Shown here piece after piece: positions 54,178 through 62,104 of a stretch of DNA of 64,000 nucleotides; within the stretch, counting starts at the first letter, position 1, and the number at the start of each line of letters is the position of its first letter. The translations under genes and the position numbers were made by a program. The notes beneath the pieces were generated by a model. The model was given only the letters and a program-made list of their open reading frames with translations, searched no databases and had not been told where the DNA came from. This DNA is from Couchioplanes caeruleus (lineage in GTDB: Bacteria; Actinomycetota; Actinomycetes; Mycobacteriales; Micromonosporaceae): NCBI RefSeq assembly GCF_003751945.1, contig NZ_RJKL01000001.1, forward strand, positions 5,022,001 to 5,086,000, read 5' to 3'.

Positions 54178-55185
54178 GTGCTCCCCACCACTCCGCGCGA
54201 CAGCGACCCCTGGGACGACGACGTCTCCCGGGAGATCGCGCGGTCCGCGCCCGGCCGCTCCTCGTCCGGCTTCTATGCGGGCGCCCCGGAGAAGGAGCCC
54301 GAATTCGGCAAGCGGGAGGAACACGAGGACGAGGAGTTCGACGAGGAGATCCCCGTCGCTCCGGTGCGCCGGAAGCTCTCGGTGGCCATCGCCGGGTTCG
54401 CCGCCCTGCTCGGCGTCGGCCTGATCCTCGGCGCGCAGTCGTCGGGTCCGGACGCGCGGCTGTCGTACGCGATCGTGGTCTTCGGGGTGCAGCTCCTCTA
54501 CGTCCTGGCCTTCACCATGGCGGTCCGCCCGCCGGCCGCCGGCGTGGTGGCGGGCGTCTGCGCGGCGGCCGGCGGGTTCGCCGACTGGCTCGCGGTCCGA
54601 AGCGAGCCGGCGAGCATGCTGCCCCTGCTGTACGTGACCGGGGGCGCCTTCGTCGTGGCCCTGGTCGGGCAGGCGATCCGCGCCCGGGACCGGATGCGGC
54701 TGCGCGACGCGCTCGGCGGCACCTTCCTCATCGTCTTCGGCGTGGTGTCGTTCGCGCTGCTCATCGTGCTGACCCGGCGGCCGGTAGGCACCCAGGCCAT
54801 CCTCGTCTGCCTCACCGCGGCCGGCATCGCGCTGCTGGTCGCGCATCTCACCGATGCGGTCTGGCCCAAGCCGCGGATCGCCGCCCAGGTGCCGCGGGGT
54901 GCGGCCGGCATCGTGCTCGGTGCGATGCTCGGCACGCTGGCCGCCGCCGGGCTGGGCAGCGTGCTGGTGCTGCCGCTCACCCCCGGCAAGGGCGCGGTGC
55001 TGGGCTTCGCCGCCGCGGGCATCGCCGGGCTCGTCGACCTCGCCGTGAACTACTCCGAGGCCGGCCGCAGCATGGCCGGCGACGCGCCGACGTTCTGGGT
55101 GGCGCGGCACATGCAGGGGCCGCTGGGCGCGTTCGCGCTGTCGTTGCCGGCCACGTATGCGCTGACCTACTTCTTCCTTTCCTAG
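54178..55185 (+). CDS. Multi-pass membrane protein of unknown function
   Basis: A 335-residue protein with an acidic, disordered N-terminal tail of about 60 residues (many D/E) and eight or nine hydrophobic helices. The segments [21 protein letters not shown] [14 protein letters not shown] and the end [16 protein letters not shown] are characteristic of a conserved actinobacterial family that I do not know by name. It precedes the LmeA-like gene by 18 bp, so a cell-envelope role is possible. Start GTG 54178 is one choice; ATG 54139 is in frame. Confidence 0.7.
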   Translation: MLPTTPRDSDPWDDDVSREIARSAPGRSSSGFYAGAPEKEPEFGKREEHEDEEFDEEIPVAPVRRKLSVAIAGFAALLGVGLILGAQSSGPDARLSYAIVVFGVQLLYVLAFTMAVRPPAAGVVAGVCAAAGGFADWLAVRSEPASMLPLLYVTGGAFVVALVGQAIRARDRMRLRDALGGTFLIVFGVVSFALLIVLTRRPVGTQAILVCLTAAGIALLVAHLTDAVWPKPRIAAQVPRGAAGIVLGAMLGTLAAAGLGSVLVLPLTPGKGAVLGFAAAGIAGLVDLAVNYSEAGRSMAGDAPTFWVARHMQGPLGAFALSLPATYALTYFFLS

Positions 55186-55203
55186 CCGGCCCCAGGAGGA
55201 CCA

Positions 55204-55992
55204 GTGGCAGACGTGCACGAGTCGACACGGCCGCGCAAGCGCTGGGGCCGGCGGCTGTTGATCACCTTCCTGGTGCTGCTGGCCATCCTCGCCGCGGCCT
55301 TCGTGGTGGCGGACCGGGTCGCGGCCTCGTACGCGGAGAAGGAGATCGGCGATCGTGTCGCCCGGCAGGTCAGCGACCGGGGGGCGACGTCGGAGAAGCC
55401 GGACGTGACGGTGGCCGGGGTGCCGTTCCTGACCCAGGTGCTCGCGGGTGAGTATCAGGAGATCAAGATCCTGCTGAAGAACTACTCCGGCCCGGCCGGC
55501 AACGGCAAGACCGTCAAGATGCCGGAGCTCGACATCCGGGCGAAGGACGTGACCGCGCCGCTGGACACCATCCGCTCCGGCAAGGGCGACATCGTGGCGG
55601 GCACGGTCACCGGCACCGGCACGATCGGCTACGCCGACCTCGCCGAGCTGATCGGCCGCGAGGGGATCACGATCAGCGAGAAGGACGGCAAGCTGGTCGG
55701 CTCGGCGCCGGTCGAGGCGCTCGGCCAGACCTTCAACGTCTCGGGTACGGCGACACTCGAGGTCAGGGACGGCGTCGTGCAGGTGCGGTTCACCGACGTC
55801 ACCGCGCAGGGACTGCCCGACGTGCCGCTGGTGCGCAACCTCATCGACGACTACGCCAAGAACCTGGCGCTCGATCTCAAGGTGCCCGCCCTGCCGATGG
55901 GGCTCCAGGTGCAGAAGGTGGAACCCCGTTCCGAGGGCCTGGTCGTCACCACCGGGGCAAGCGATGTGCCGCTGAGCTCCGGAGGACTGTGA
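55204..55992 (+). CDS. LmeA-like (DUF2993) phospholipid-binding protein
   Basis: A 262-residue protein. A basic N-terminus and one membrane helix ([19 protein letters not shown]) place the rest outside the membrane. The DUF2993 domain has [20 protein letters not shown] and a repeated beta pattern. In mycobacteria LmeA binds phospholipids and supports lipomannan elongation. AGGAGG lies just before GTG 55204. Function in this organism is inferred. Confidence 0.85.
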   Translation: MADVHESTRPRKRWGRRLLITFLVLLAILAAAFVVADRVAASYAEKEIGDRVARQVSDRGATSEKPDVTVAGVPFLTQVLAGEYQEIKILLKNYSGPAGNGKTVKMPELDIRAKDVTAPLDTIRSGKGDIVAGTVTGTGTIGYADLAELIGREGITISEKDGKLVGSAPVEALGQTFNVSGTATLEVRDGVVQVRFTDVTAQGLPDVPLVRNLIDDYAKNLALDLKVPALPMGLQVQKVEPRSEGLVVTTGASDVPLSSGGL

Positions 55993-56048
55993 CCGCCGAC
56001 TCCTTCCCGGATGGTGGTCGGTGGTGTTCCGGCTCCTGGAACCGCTGG

Positions 56049-56054
56049 TAGGGT
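56049..56054 (+). promoter_or_regulatory. TAGGGT -10 box of the cysteine leader
   Basis: TAGGGT ends 8 nt before ATG 56063, so transcription should start at or next to the start codon, giving a leaderless short ORF. Confidence 0.6.
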
Positions 56055-56062
56055 CGGTTCCC

Positions 56063-56140
56063 ATGAGCCTGTTGCTCACCAAGAGGCGCGCGGTCGACCT
56101 GTGCCGCGTGGCCGCCTGCCTGTGTTGCCCCGTCCGCTGA
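56063..56140 (+). CDS. Cysteine-rich leader peptide, probable attenuator
   Basis: A 25-residue [17 protein letters not shown] then [11 protein letters not shown], with four Cys, three of them in the last seven residues. It lies 147 bp before the rhodanese gene. From memory, mycobacteria have leaderless poly-Cys short ORFs that stall ribosomes when cysteine is scarce and so release expression of the same type of operon; this looks like the relative in this organism. The hairpin from 56128 to 56145 starts right at the last Cys codon and shares GGGG (56142-56145) with a second hairpin. Confidence 0.8.
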   Translation: MSLLLTKRRAVDLCRVAACLCCPVR

Positions 56141-56179
56141 CGGGGCCACTCGCCTTTCCCTCGCCCGGCAGTGGCGCCG
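56128..56179 (+). promoter_or_regulatory. Two mutually exclusive hairpins after the Cys leader
   Basis: Hairpin A: CCCCGTC (56128-56134) with GACGGGG (56139-56145), 4-nt loop. Hairpin B: CGGGGCCACT (56141-56150) with AGTGGCGCCG (56170-56179), one mismatch, 19-nt loop. They share 56141-56145 and cannot form together. A ribosome paused at Cys21-Cys22 would cover the start of hairpin A and favour B. Which state allows downstream expression is not decidable here. Confidence 0.65.
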
Positions 56180-56287
56180 TACGCAAACCGTGATCCGTTT
56201 CGTCGGGTCGGCGCGCGTGCGACCTCTTTTCCTTGCTTCCGCGCGCTGACTCACCCCCCATCTCTCACCTGACAAGGGAGTAATGCG

Positions 56288-57136
56288 ATGAGTCGCGACA
56301 CCGCACTCGTCTCTGCCGACTGGGCCGAGAAGAACCTGGACACCTCGGGGGTGGTCTTCGTCGAGGTCGACGAGGACACCACCGCCTACGACGGCGGGCA
56401 CATCCCCGGCGCCGTCAAGCTCGACTGGAAGAAGGACCTACAGGACCCGGTGCGCCGGGACTTCGTGAACCAGGAACAGTTCTCCGCGCTGCTCTCCGAG
56501 CGGGGCATCGCCAACGACGACACCGTCGTCCTCTACGGCGGCAACAACAACTGGTTCGCCGCGTACGCGTACTGGTACTTCAAGCTCTACGGCCACGGCG
56601 ACGTGAAGCTGCTCGACGGCGGCCGCAAGAAGTGGGAGCTCGACGCCCGGCCGTACACCAAGGACCTGCCCCAGCGTCCCACCACGCAGTACCGGGCTTC
56701 GGCGCCGGACCTCTCCATCCGCGCCTTCCGGGACGAGGTCGTGCAGGCCATCGGCGGGAAGAACCTGGTGGACGTCCGCAGCCCGGACGAGTTCGCCGGT
56801 CGTCTGCTCGCGCCCGCTCATCTGCCGCAGGAGCAGTCGCAGCGCGCCGGCCACATCCCCACGGCGATCAACGTGCCGTGGAGCAAGGCCGCCAACGAGG
56901 ACGGCACGTTCAAGTCGGACGCCGAGCTCACCAAGATCTACGGCGAGGCGGGGCTGGACGGCGGTAAGGACACGATCGCGTACTGCCGCATCGGCGAGCG
57001 CTCCTCGCACACCTGGTTCGTGCTCCGGGAGCTGCTCGGCCACGAGAACGTGAAGAACTACGACGGATCCTGGACCGAGTACGGCTCGCTCATCGGCGTG
57101 CCGATCGCGCTCGGCGACGAGCCCGGAAAGGCGTGA
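56288..57136 (+). CDS. Thiosulfate sulfurtransferase (rhodanese)
   Basis: A 282-residue protein with two rhodanese domains. The active Cys is in IAYCRIGERSSHTW of the second domain. The first domain starts VSADWAEKNLDTSGVVFVEV. It transfers sulfane sulfur from thiosulfate or a similar donor. It corresponds to CysA2/SseA of mycobacteria. AGGGAG precedes ATG 56288. The DUF1416 gene follows at 4 bp, and the Cys leader upstream suggests control by cysteine supply. Confidence 0.93.
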   Translation: MSRDTALVSADWAEKNLDTSGVVFVEVDEDTTAYDGGHIPGAVKLDWKKDLQDPVRRDFVNQEQFSALLSERGIANDDTVVLYGGNNNWFAAYAYWYFKLYGHGDVKLLDGGRKKWELDARPYTKDLPQRPTTQYRASAPDLSIRAFRDEVVQAIGGKNLVDVRSPDEFAGRLLAPAHLPQEQSQRAGHIPTAINVPWSKAANEDGTFKSDAELTKIYGEAGLDGGKDTIAYCRIGERSSHTWFVLRELLGHENVKNYDGSWTEYGSLIGVPIALGDEPGKA

Positions 57137-57140
57137 GCGC

Positions 57141-57467
57141 ATGACCACCTCGAACATCGCGGACGGCTGCGCCGCACCCGACCAGTCGGCACCCCTCCCC
57201 GCCGGCGTGGACCTCGAGAAGGAAACGGTCATCACGGGCGTCCTCACCGACGCCGAGGGCGCGGCGGTGGGCGGTGCGTACGTCCGCCTGCTCGACTCCA
57301 CCGGCGAGTTCACCGCGGAGGTGGTGACGTCCCCGGGTGGCGTCTTCCGCTTCTTCGCGGCCCCGGGCTCGTGGACGCTGCGTGCTCTCTCCCGCGCGGG
57401 CAACGGCGACCTCGCCGTGGACGCCACCCGCGGGGTGAACGAGGTCGGCCTCAGCGTCGCCGCCTGA
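57141..57467 (+). CDS. sseC: DUF1416 protein (SseC-like)
   Basis: A 108-residue protein of the DUF1416 family, called SseC beside thiosulfate sulfurtransferases in mycobacteria. It has an N-terminal CAAP and a carboxypeptidase-regulatory-like beta-sandwich: TVITGVLTDAEGAAVGGAYV and FRFFAAPGSWTLRALS. Its biochemical role is unknown; it always travels with the rhodanese and may assist it. Starts 4 bp after the rhodanese stop. Confidence 0.92.
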   Translation: MTTSNIADGCAAPDQSAPLPAGVDLEKETVITGVLTDAEGAAVGGAYVRLLDSTGEFTAEVVTSPGGVFRFFAAPGSWTLRALSRAGNGDLAVDATRGVNEVGLSVAA

Positions 57468-57484
57468 CCCACGCTCTGTTGCTG

Positions 57485-57512
57485 AAGGGCGGGACCCCGG
57501 GGTCCCGCCCTT
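57485..57512. terminator. Perfect palindromic terminator
   Basis: AAGGGCGGGACCCC followed directly by GGGGTCCCGCCCTT, 28 bp without spacer, 17 bp after the DUF1416 stop. It ends the sulfurtransferase operon. Confidence 0.9.
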
Positions 57513-57515
57513 TCC

Positions 57516-57600
57516 GCGTGCGGGGGCCGGGTCCCGCGTTTGCGCCTGCGGGCCGGGTCTCGCCTGTGCGCGTGCGAAGGCCGGGTCTCGCTTTTGCGCG
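57516..57600. repeat. About 28-bp imperfect tandem repeat, three copies
   Basis: Three units share the core GGCCGGGTCTCGC with a GTGCGCG-like ending and vary in between. They fill most of the gap between the terminator and the next gene and probably contain its promoter. Confidence 0.7.
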
Positions 57601-57617
57601 GGTGAGGGCGTGCGAGC

Positions 57618-58478
57618 ATGGCTTCCGTGACCGAGCCCGCCCGTCCTTCGCCTCCCGTCGCGCAGCCCCGGAGGACGCGGTGGTGGCTGGTCGCGCTCGT
57701 CGCGGTCTGGGCCGTCGGCCTCACCGGCGCCGCACTCTGGTCGGTGCGCCACGATCCGCCGACGGTCGCCGAACAGCGGGACATCGCCGCCGCCCTGCCC
57801 GTGCTGCGGCAGGCCACCGGGGCGGTCGTCGCGGCGGCCGACGGCCCGGACCGGGCCGTCGAGATCGGACCGCTGCGGTTCGACCCCGAGTGCGCGCTGA
57901 CCCCGGTGCGAGCCGGGGTCGAGGCCAGCCAGGAGATCACCGTCCGGGTCCGGGCGGATCAGGCGCCCGGCGCGCTCGACGCGATCGCCGAGGCGCTGCC
58001 GAAGGAGTACGCACCGGCGGTCCGGCACCTCGCCGGCGACACGCGGCACGTGCTGCGCGCCGACGCCGGCGAGTTCGTCGGGGTGGAGGCCACGGCCACG
58101 AACTCCGCTCCGGTCTTCTCCCTGTGGATCTCGACCGGCTGCCGCCCCACCGCCTCCGGCGTGGACTCCGCGCCCGCATCCCGCCCCGCCACGACCACGC
58201 CGCCCGCCTTCTCGGCCGCGACGAAGGCCGTCGGAGCGACCGGCCCCGCCACGACCGTCGAAGTGGCCTGCCCGAACGGAAAGACGGCGGCAACGGTGTC
58301 GGCCACCGGCCCGGCGCTGCCGGGCGACCTGGGCCGGGCCCTGCGCGATGTCGTGGGCGGCGGGCTCGTGGTGCAGGCCGAGCCGGACGAATGGGCGTAC
58401 CGGGCCGGAGAGGTCTCGGTCCTCGTCACCACCGGCGACGGCGAGACCCGCGTCAGCGCCACCACCGCGTGCCGCTAG
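57618..58478 (+). CDS. Single-pass membrane protein of unknown function
   Basis: A 286-residue protein with a Pro-rich cytoplasmic tail, one membrane helix (WWLVALVAVWAVGLTGAALW) and an extracytoplasmic domain containing two pairs of Cys (FDPECALTP, STGCRPT, VACPNGK, TTACR) that could form disulfides. A Thr/Ala/Pro-rich linker splits the domain. I do not recognise the family. Followed by a convergent DsrE gene. Confidence 0.72.
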   Translation: MASVTEPARPSPPVAQPRRTRWWLVALVAVWAVGLTGAALWSVRHDPPTVAEQRDIAAALPVLRQATGAVVAAADGPDRAVEIGPLRFDPECALTPVRAGVEASQEITVRVRADQAPGALDAIAEALPKEYAPAVRHLAGDTRHVLRADAGEFVGVEATATNSAPVFSLWISTGCRPTASGVDSAPASRPATTTPPAFSAATKAVGATGPATTVEVACPNGKTAATVSATGPALPGDLGRALRDVVGGGLVVQAEPDEWAYRAGEVSVLVTTGDGETRVSATTACR

Positions 58479-58486
58479 GGCCTTCG

Positions 58487-58849
58487 CTAGTAGACGACCG
58501 CCTGGGCGCCCTCGCCCATGATCTCCTCGACGAAGACCGCGGCACCCGCGATGCGGATGCCGGGAAGCACGGCGTCCGGCCCGATGCTCCGGCGGGCCGC
58601 GCACTGGGTGCACAGCGTGACCGTGCCGGCCTCGAGCAGCAGGCCGAGCAGATCGGGCAGGGGAGCGGCGTGCGGGAGCTCGAACTGCTCCGCCCGGCCG
58701 GGCAGGGCGAACCACGCCGACTCGCCGGTGAGCCAGAAGGACACCGGCACGCCGGCGGACGCCGCCGTGCTTGCCACGGTGAACGCCTGGGAGCAGCGTT
58801 CCGGGGCGTCGGCGCCGGCGGTGGTCTTGACGACGAGAAGGCGGGCCAT
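58487..58849 (-). CDS. DsrE/DsrF-like family protein
   Basis: A 120-residue protein of the DsrE fold: MARLLVVKTTAGADAPERC at the start, VSFWLTGESAWF in the middle, and a CTQCAARR pair that could carry sulfur. DsrE-type proteins relay sulfur or bind small ligands. ATG 58849 follows TATGCT by 7 nt (minus strand). It is near the sulfurtransferase operon, which fits a sulfur role, but this is inference. Confidence 0.83.
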   Translation of the reverse strand: MARLLVVKTTAGADAPERCSQAFTVASTAASAGVPVSFWLTGESAWFALPGRAEQFELPHAAPLPDLLGLLLEAGTVTLCTQCAARRSIGPDAVLPGIRIAGAAVFVEEIMGEGAQAVVY

Positions 58850-58856
58850 GCCGGTC

Positions 58857-58866
58857 AGCATAGGAT
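58857..58866. promoter_or_regulatory. Overlapping divergent leaderless promoters
   Basis: TATGCT on the minus strand (58862-58857) serves the DsrE gene; TAGGAT on the plus strand (58861-58866) lies 9 nt before ATG 58876. The two boxes overlap by 2 bp, so the two genes probably compete for polymerase. Confidence 0.5.
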
Positions 58867-58875
58867 GACTCCGTC

Positions 58876-58980
58876 ATGGTTACGGAGATCGGGTACGTGA
58901 GCCTGCTGGTCGCCGGTTTGGGCGGGCTGGCCGGCGGTTTGGGCTATCTGGCGATGCGCATTGCAAGGGGACGCTGGTGA
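58876..58980 (+). CDS. 34-residue membrane microprotein
   Basis: A small ORF: MVTEIGYVSLLVAGLGG, then LAGGLGYLAMRIARGRW. It is one membrane helix rich in Gly and Leu with a basic end. The stop overlaps the nitrobindin GTG by 4 bp, so it is likely translated and coupled. No family recognised. Confidence 0.6.
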   Translation: MVTEIGYVSLLVAGLGGLAGGLGYLAMRIARGRW

Positions 58981-59579
58981 GCAGTGAGACCGAGAACCCG
59001 CTGGGCCCGCCGCCCTGGTTGAACGCCCCGCCGGTCGCGGAGTACCCCTACGAGGACACCCACGACCTGCGGCAGGGGCCGGATCTGCACCCCGCGCTGC
59101 TCGGCCTGCTGCCGTTCGTCGGGCTGTGGCGGGGCCGGGGACAGGGCGGGTTCCCCCAGCCGGAGGACTACAACTTCGCCCAGGAGATCAGGATCAGCCA
59201 CGACGGGCGGCCCTTCCTGGCGTACGAGTCGCGCATCTGGCTGCTGGACGACGCCTCCGAGCCGATCGGGCAGGCCGATCGCGAGGTCGGCTTCTGGCGT
59301 CCGGTGCTCAACGCGGACGGCCGCCCCACGGACGAGATGGAAGCCACGCTGACCACGCAGCACGGCGTGATCGAGATCTACGAGGGCGAGGCGACCGGCA
59401 CCCGGCTGGAGATGGCCACCGCCGGCGTCGGGCACACCGCCTCGGGTCTCGCGGTCACCGGAGGACACCGGCTCTTCGGCATCGTCGAGGGCGCGCTGCT
59501 CTACGCCCACGAGATGTCGGCGAACGGCGAGAAGCTCAAGCCCCACCTCTCGGCCCGGCTGATCCGGGTCGGCGGCTGA
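58977..59579 (+). CDS. Nitrobindin-like heme-binding protein
   Basis: A 200-residue beta-barrel protein of the FABP-like/DUF1794 (nitrobindin) family. The mark GLWRGRGQGGFP is the conserved GxWxGxG start of the barrel, and the C-terminal KPHLSARL carries the His expected to bind ferric heme. Nitrobindins bind NO and can isomerise peroxynitrite. GTG start coupled to the upstream microprotein. Confidence 0.9.
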   Translation: MSSETENPLGPPPWLNAPPVAEYPYEDTHDLRQGPDLHPALLGLLPFVGLWRGRGQGGFPQPEDYNFAQEIRISHDGRPFLAYESRIWLLDDASEPIGQADREVGFWRPVLNADGRPTDEMEATLTTQHGVIEIYEGEATGTRLEMATAGVGHTASGLAVTGGHRLFGIVEGALLYAHEMSANGEKLKPHLSARLIRVGG

Positions 59580-59680
59580 ACGGCGCTCCCTCAAGGAGAG
59601 CGGCTGAACGGCGCTCCCTCAAGGAGAGCGGCTGAACGGCGCTTCTTCAGAAGAGCGGCTGAACGCCGCTTCTCACGAAG
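59573..59680 (+). repeat. 28-bp tandem repeat carrying stop codons, about four copies
   Basis: Units begin at 59573, 59601, 59629 and 59656 with CGGCTGAACGGCGCT and an internal CTCCCTCAAGGAGAG hairpin. The first copy contains the nitrobindin stop codon (TGA), and each copy repeats it. The array runs to the start of the convergent lyase gene. Confidence 0.9.
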
Positions 59681-60443
59681 GGCTGAAGCCGAGCAGATCG
59701 AGCAGGCGCGGCGTCCACGGCGACGCCGCGCGTTCCTGCCCGTCGAGGGTTCGCGCCTCGGCGAGTCCCCGCAGCGAGCTGGCCAGCCAGATGGCGTCGA
59801 CGCCGGGCAGCTCGGCGGCGGTGATCATCCGTTCCTCGGCCCGCAGACCCACCTCGGCCGAGCGCGCGAGCAGATGCGCCGCCGTGGTGCCGGGCAGGAT
59901 GCCGGTCCGGTCCGGCGCGACCGTGCACAGCGTGTCGCCGTCGAGCCAGACCAGGCTCGCCGTCGGCCCCTCCAGGGCCTGGCCGTGGCTGTCGAGCCAG
60001 AGCAGGTCGTCCGCACCCTGGGCGACCGCCCAGCGCTTCGCCGCCAGGTTCTCCGCGTAGGACAGCGTCTTGGCGCCCGCCAGGGACCAGGGCGGCCGGC
60101 GGGTGAGACCCACATCGTGGGTGATCAGGCGGATGCCGTCGCGGCGCTCGGCGCGGATCGTCTCCGGCACCGCGTCGACGGTGGCGAACGAGGTCGACGG
60201 GGTCACCACCAGCCGGAGGGCGCCGTCGGTGTGGGTGATCCCGCTCACCAGCTCGGCGAGGCCGCTCGGCACGTCGATGCCCAGGGCCGCCGCGGAGCGG
60301 GCCAGGCGGGCGAGGTGCGCGTCGAGCAGCCAGGGGCCCGCAGGCCGTACGTGCACCGTCTCGAAGACTCCCTCGCCGTAGAGGAGGCCGCGATCCGTGT
60401 GGGTCAGTTCGCCCGAGCCTGGAATCATCAGAGGCATGCTCAC
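59673..60443 (-). CDS. Aminodeoxychorismate lyase-like class IV PLP enzyme
   Basis: A 256-residue class IV aminotransferase-fold protein. The PLP Lys is in GAKTLSYAENLAAKRWA, with GLLYGEGVFETVHV at the N-terminus and GILPGTTAAHLL near the C-terminus. It is probably 4-amino-4-deoxychorismate lyase (PabC) for folate, or a related branched-chain-type aminotransferase. GTG 60443 follows TACCCT by 7 nt. It is divergent from the Fur-family gene. Confidence 0.83.
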   Translation of the reverse strand: MSMPLMIPGSGELTHTDRGLLYGEGVFETVHVRPAGPWLLDAHLARLARSAAALGIDVPSGLAELVSGITHTDGALRLVVTPSTSFATVDAVPETIRAERRDGIRLITHDVGLTRRPPWSLAGAKTLSYAENLAAKRWAVAQGADDLLWLDSHGQALEGPTASLVWLDGDTLCTVAPDRTGILPGTTAAHLLARSAEVGLRAEERMITAAELPGVDAIWLASSLRGLAEARTLDGQERAASPWTPRLLDLLGFSPS

Positions 60444-60481
60444 GTCGCGGAGGGTATCGCCACGGGAACTATGCTCGTAGC

Positions 60482-60904
60482 GTGTCCGCCCCCTCCCTCG
60501 CCGAGATGCTCCGGGAACGCGGCCTGCGACTGACCCCGCAGCGCCAGCTCATCCTGGAGGCGGTCCACGAACTCGGCCACGCCACGCCCGAGCAGATCCA
60601 CCAGGCGGTGCGCGAGCGTGCCGCCGGGGTCAACATCACGACCGTCTACCGCACTCTCGAGCTGCTCGAAGAGCTCGGCCTGGTCAACCACACCCACCTT
60701 TCGCACGGCTCGCCGACCTATCACCGGGCGGGTGAGGACCAGCACGTGCACCTCGTCTGCCGGACCTGCGGCTCGGTCGGCGAGGTCGACCCCGCGATCA
60801 TGGAACCGGTCACCGTACGGCTGCGCGACGAGCGGAACTTCCGGGTCGACGTGGGCCACGTGTCGCTCTTCGGAGTCTGCGGAGACTGCAAGGAGCGCGC
60901 ATGA
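60482..60904 (+). CDS. Fur-family metalloregulator
   Basis: A 140-residue regulator. The winged helix is LTPQRQLILEAVHELGHATP and TTVYRTLELLEELGLV. The metal/dimerisation region has HVHLVCRTCG and a second CGDC pair, the structural zinc site. Fur, Zur or Nur cannot be told apart from sequence alone. GTG 60482 follows TATGCT by 6 nt. Its stop overlaps the first of two mini-ORFs by 4 bp. Confidence 0.9.
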   Translation: MSAPSLAEMLRERGLRLTPQRQLILEAVHELGHATPEQIHQAVRERAAGVNITTVYRTLELLEELGLVNHTHLSHGSPTYHRAGEDQHVHLVCRTCGSVGEVDPAIMEPVTVRLRDERNFRVDVGHVSLFGVCGDCKERA

Positions 60905-60945
60905 CCACGGTCCGCATCGCCGGCTATCGGCAGGAGCGGCTATGA
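60901..60945 (+). CDS. Mini-ORF 1 of the tandem re-initiation cassettes
   Basis: MTTVRIAGYRQERL, 14 residues. The ATG overlaps the Fur stop (ATGA), the stop overlaps the next mini-ORF (ATGA). AAGGAGCGCGC precedes the start. Unit of a 41-bp tandem duplication derived from the ygfZ start. Confidence 0.5.
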   Translation: MTTVRIAGYRQERL

Positions 60946-60986
60946 CCACCGTCCTCATCTTCGGCTACCGGCAGGAGCGGGTATGA
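60942..60986 (+). CDS. Mini-ORF 2 of the tandem re-initiation cassettes
   Basis: MTTVLIFGYRQERV, 14 residues, preceded by CAGGAGCGGCT. The ATG overlaps mini-ORF 1 and the stop overlaps the ygfZ ATG. It keeps the first six codons (MTTVLI) of ygfZ. Confidence 0.5.
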   Translation: MTTVLIFGYRQERV

Positions 60987-62041
60987 CCACCGTCCTCATC
61001 GAGGAGCTCGAGCCGGAGTCGGCCGACGCCGGTGTCGCGGCGCACTACGGCGACCCGATGCGTGAGCAGCGCACTCTGGAGACCGCCGTCGGCCTCGTCG
61101 ACCGTTCCCACCGCGACGTGATCGCCGTGCCCGGCGAGGAACGAGCGGGCTGGCTGCACACGCTGACAACCCAGCACCTCAGCGGCCTGCGAGCGGGGCA
61201 GGGCACCGAAATGCTCGTGCTCTCCCCGCACGGCCACGTCGAGCACCACGCCCTCGTCGCCGAGGACGGCACGACGGCCTGGCTGGACACCGAGCCGGGC
61301 GCCGGCGCGGGCCTGCTGAGATATCTGGAGATGATGCGCTTCTTCACGCGCGTCGAGCCCCGGGACGCCACCGCGGAGATGGCCGTGCTGTCCCTGGTGG
61401 GGCCGGAGGCCGCCGCGACGGCCGCCCGGATGCTCGGCGCCGACCTGGCCGAGCCGCGGGTCCGGGAAGTGCCGGGGCCCAAGTTCGCCGCGGGATCCGT
61501 GCCGCCCGAGCCCACCGCGCTCTATGACGTACGGCTCTTCGAGGGCGGGCTGGCCCGGCGGGTGCCGCTCGGCGTCGATCTGCTCGTGCCCCGGACGGGC
61601 CTCGATGCCGTGGTGGCGCGGCTGGCCGGCGTACCCAAGGCGGGATTGTGGGCCTATGAGGCGGTGCGGGTCGCGCGTCGGATCCCGCGGCTCGGCTGGG
61701 AGACCGACCATCGGACGATTCCGGCCGAGGCAGGGTTCGTGGGGCCAGCCGTCCACCTCGACAAGGGGTGTTATCGCGGACAGGAGACGGTCGCGCGGGT
61801 GCATCACCTCGGGCGTCCGCCACGCCGGCTCGTGCTGGTGCACCTCGACGGGGTGGCGACCGACCAGCCGCCGGTGCAGGGCACGCCGGTCACGCTCGAC
61901 GGACGCCAGGTCGGCTTCGTCGGCACGGCGGTCCGCCACCACGAGCTCGGCATGATCGCGCTCGCGGTGGTGAAGCGCAACGTCGCCGACGACGCGCGGC
62001 TCACCGTAGGCGAGTCGGCCGCGGCCATCGACGCCGGCTGA
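60983..62041 (+). CDS. ygfZ: Folate-binding protein YgfZ
   Basis: A 352-residue member of the YgfZ/GcvT-like family, which uses folate in iron-sulfur cluster maintenance and repair. The family motif KGCYRGQE with its conserved Cys is present, as are GLVDRSHRDVIAVPG and EMLVLSPHGHVEHHAL. The ATG at 60983 is preceded by CAGGAGCGGGT inside the 41-bp tandem repeats. Coupled to Fur and two mini-ORFs upstream. Confidence 0.93.
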   Translation: MTTVLIEELEPESADAGVAAHYGDPMREQRTLETAVGLVDRSHRDVIAVPGEERAGWLHTLTTQHLSGLRAGQGTEMLVLSPHGHVEHHALVAEDGTTAWLDTEPGAGAGLLRYLEMMRFFTRVEPRDATAEMAVLSLVGPEAAATAARMLGADLAEPRVREVPGPKFAAGSVPPEPTALYDVRLFEGGLARRVPLGVDLLVPRTGLDAVVARLAGVPKAGLWAYEAVRVARRIPRLGWETDHRTIPAEAGFVGPAVHLDKGCYRGQETVARVHHLGRPPRRLVLVHLDGVATDQPPVQGTPVTLDGRQVGFVGTAVRHHELGMIALAVVKRNVADDARLTVGESAAAIDAG

Positions 62042-62104
62042 TCGACCTGGTCGCGGATGGCCGTCGCTGCTCCGTGAGCGATTCCGCATGGCAGGATCTC
62101 GGTT

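Larger units (their letters stand above)
60901..60997 (+). repeat. 41-bp tandem repeat before ygfZ
   Basis: Units start at 60901, 60942 and 60983, each beginning ATGACCAC and ending in a ribosome binding site; the third is the true ygfZ start. The 41-bp period shifts the frame by two but always restores an ATGA junction. Confidence 0.9.

Noticed and set aside
53215..56082. A 955-codon minus-strand frame
   Set aside because: Only the last 240 codons are glnR. The rest is antisense to two well-supported plus-strand genes.
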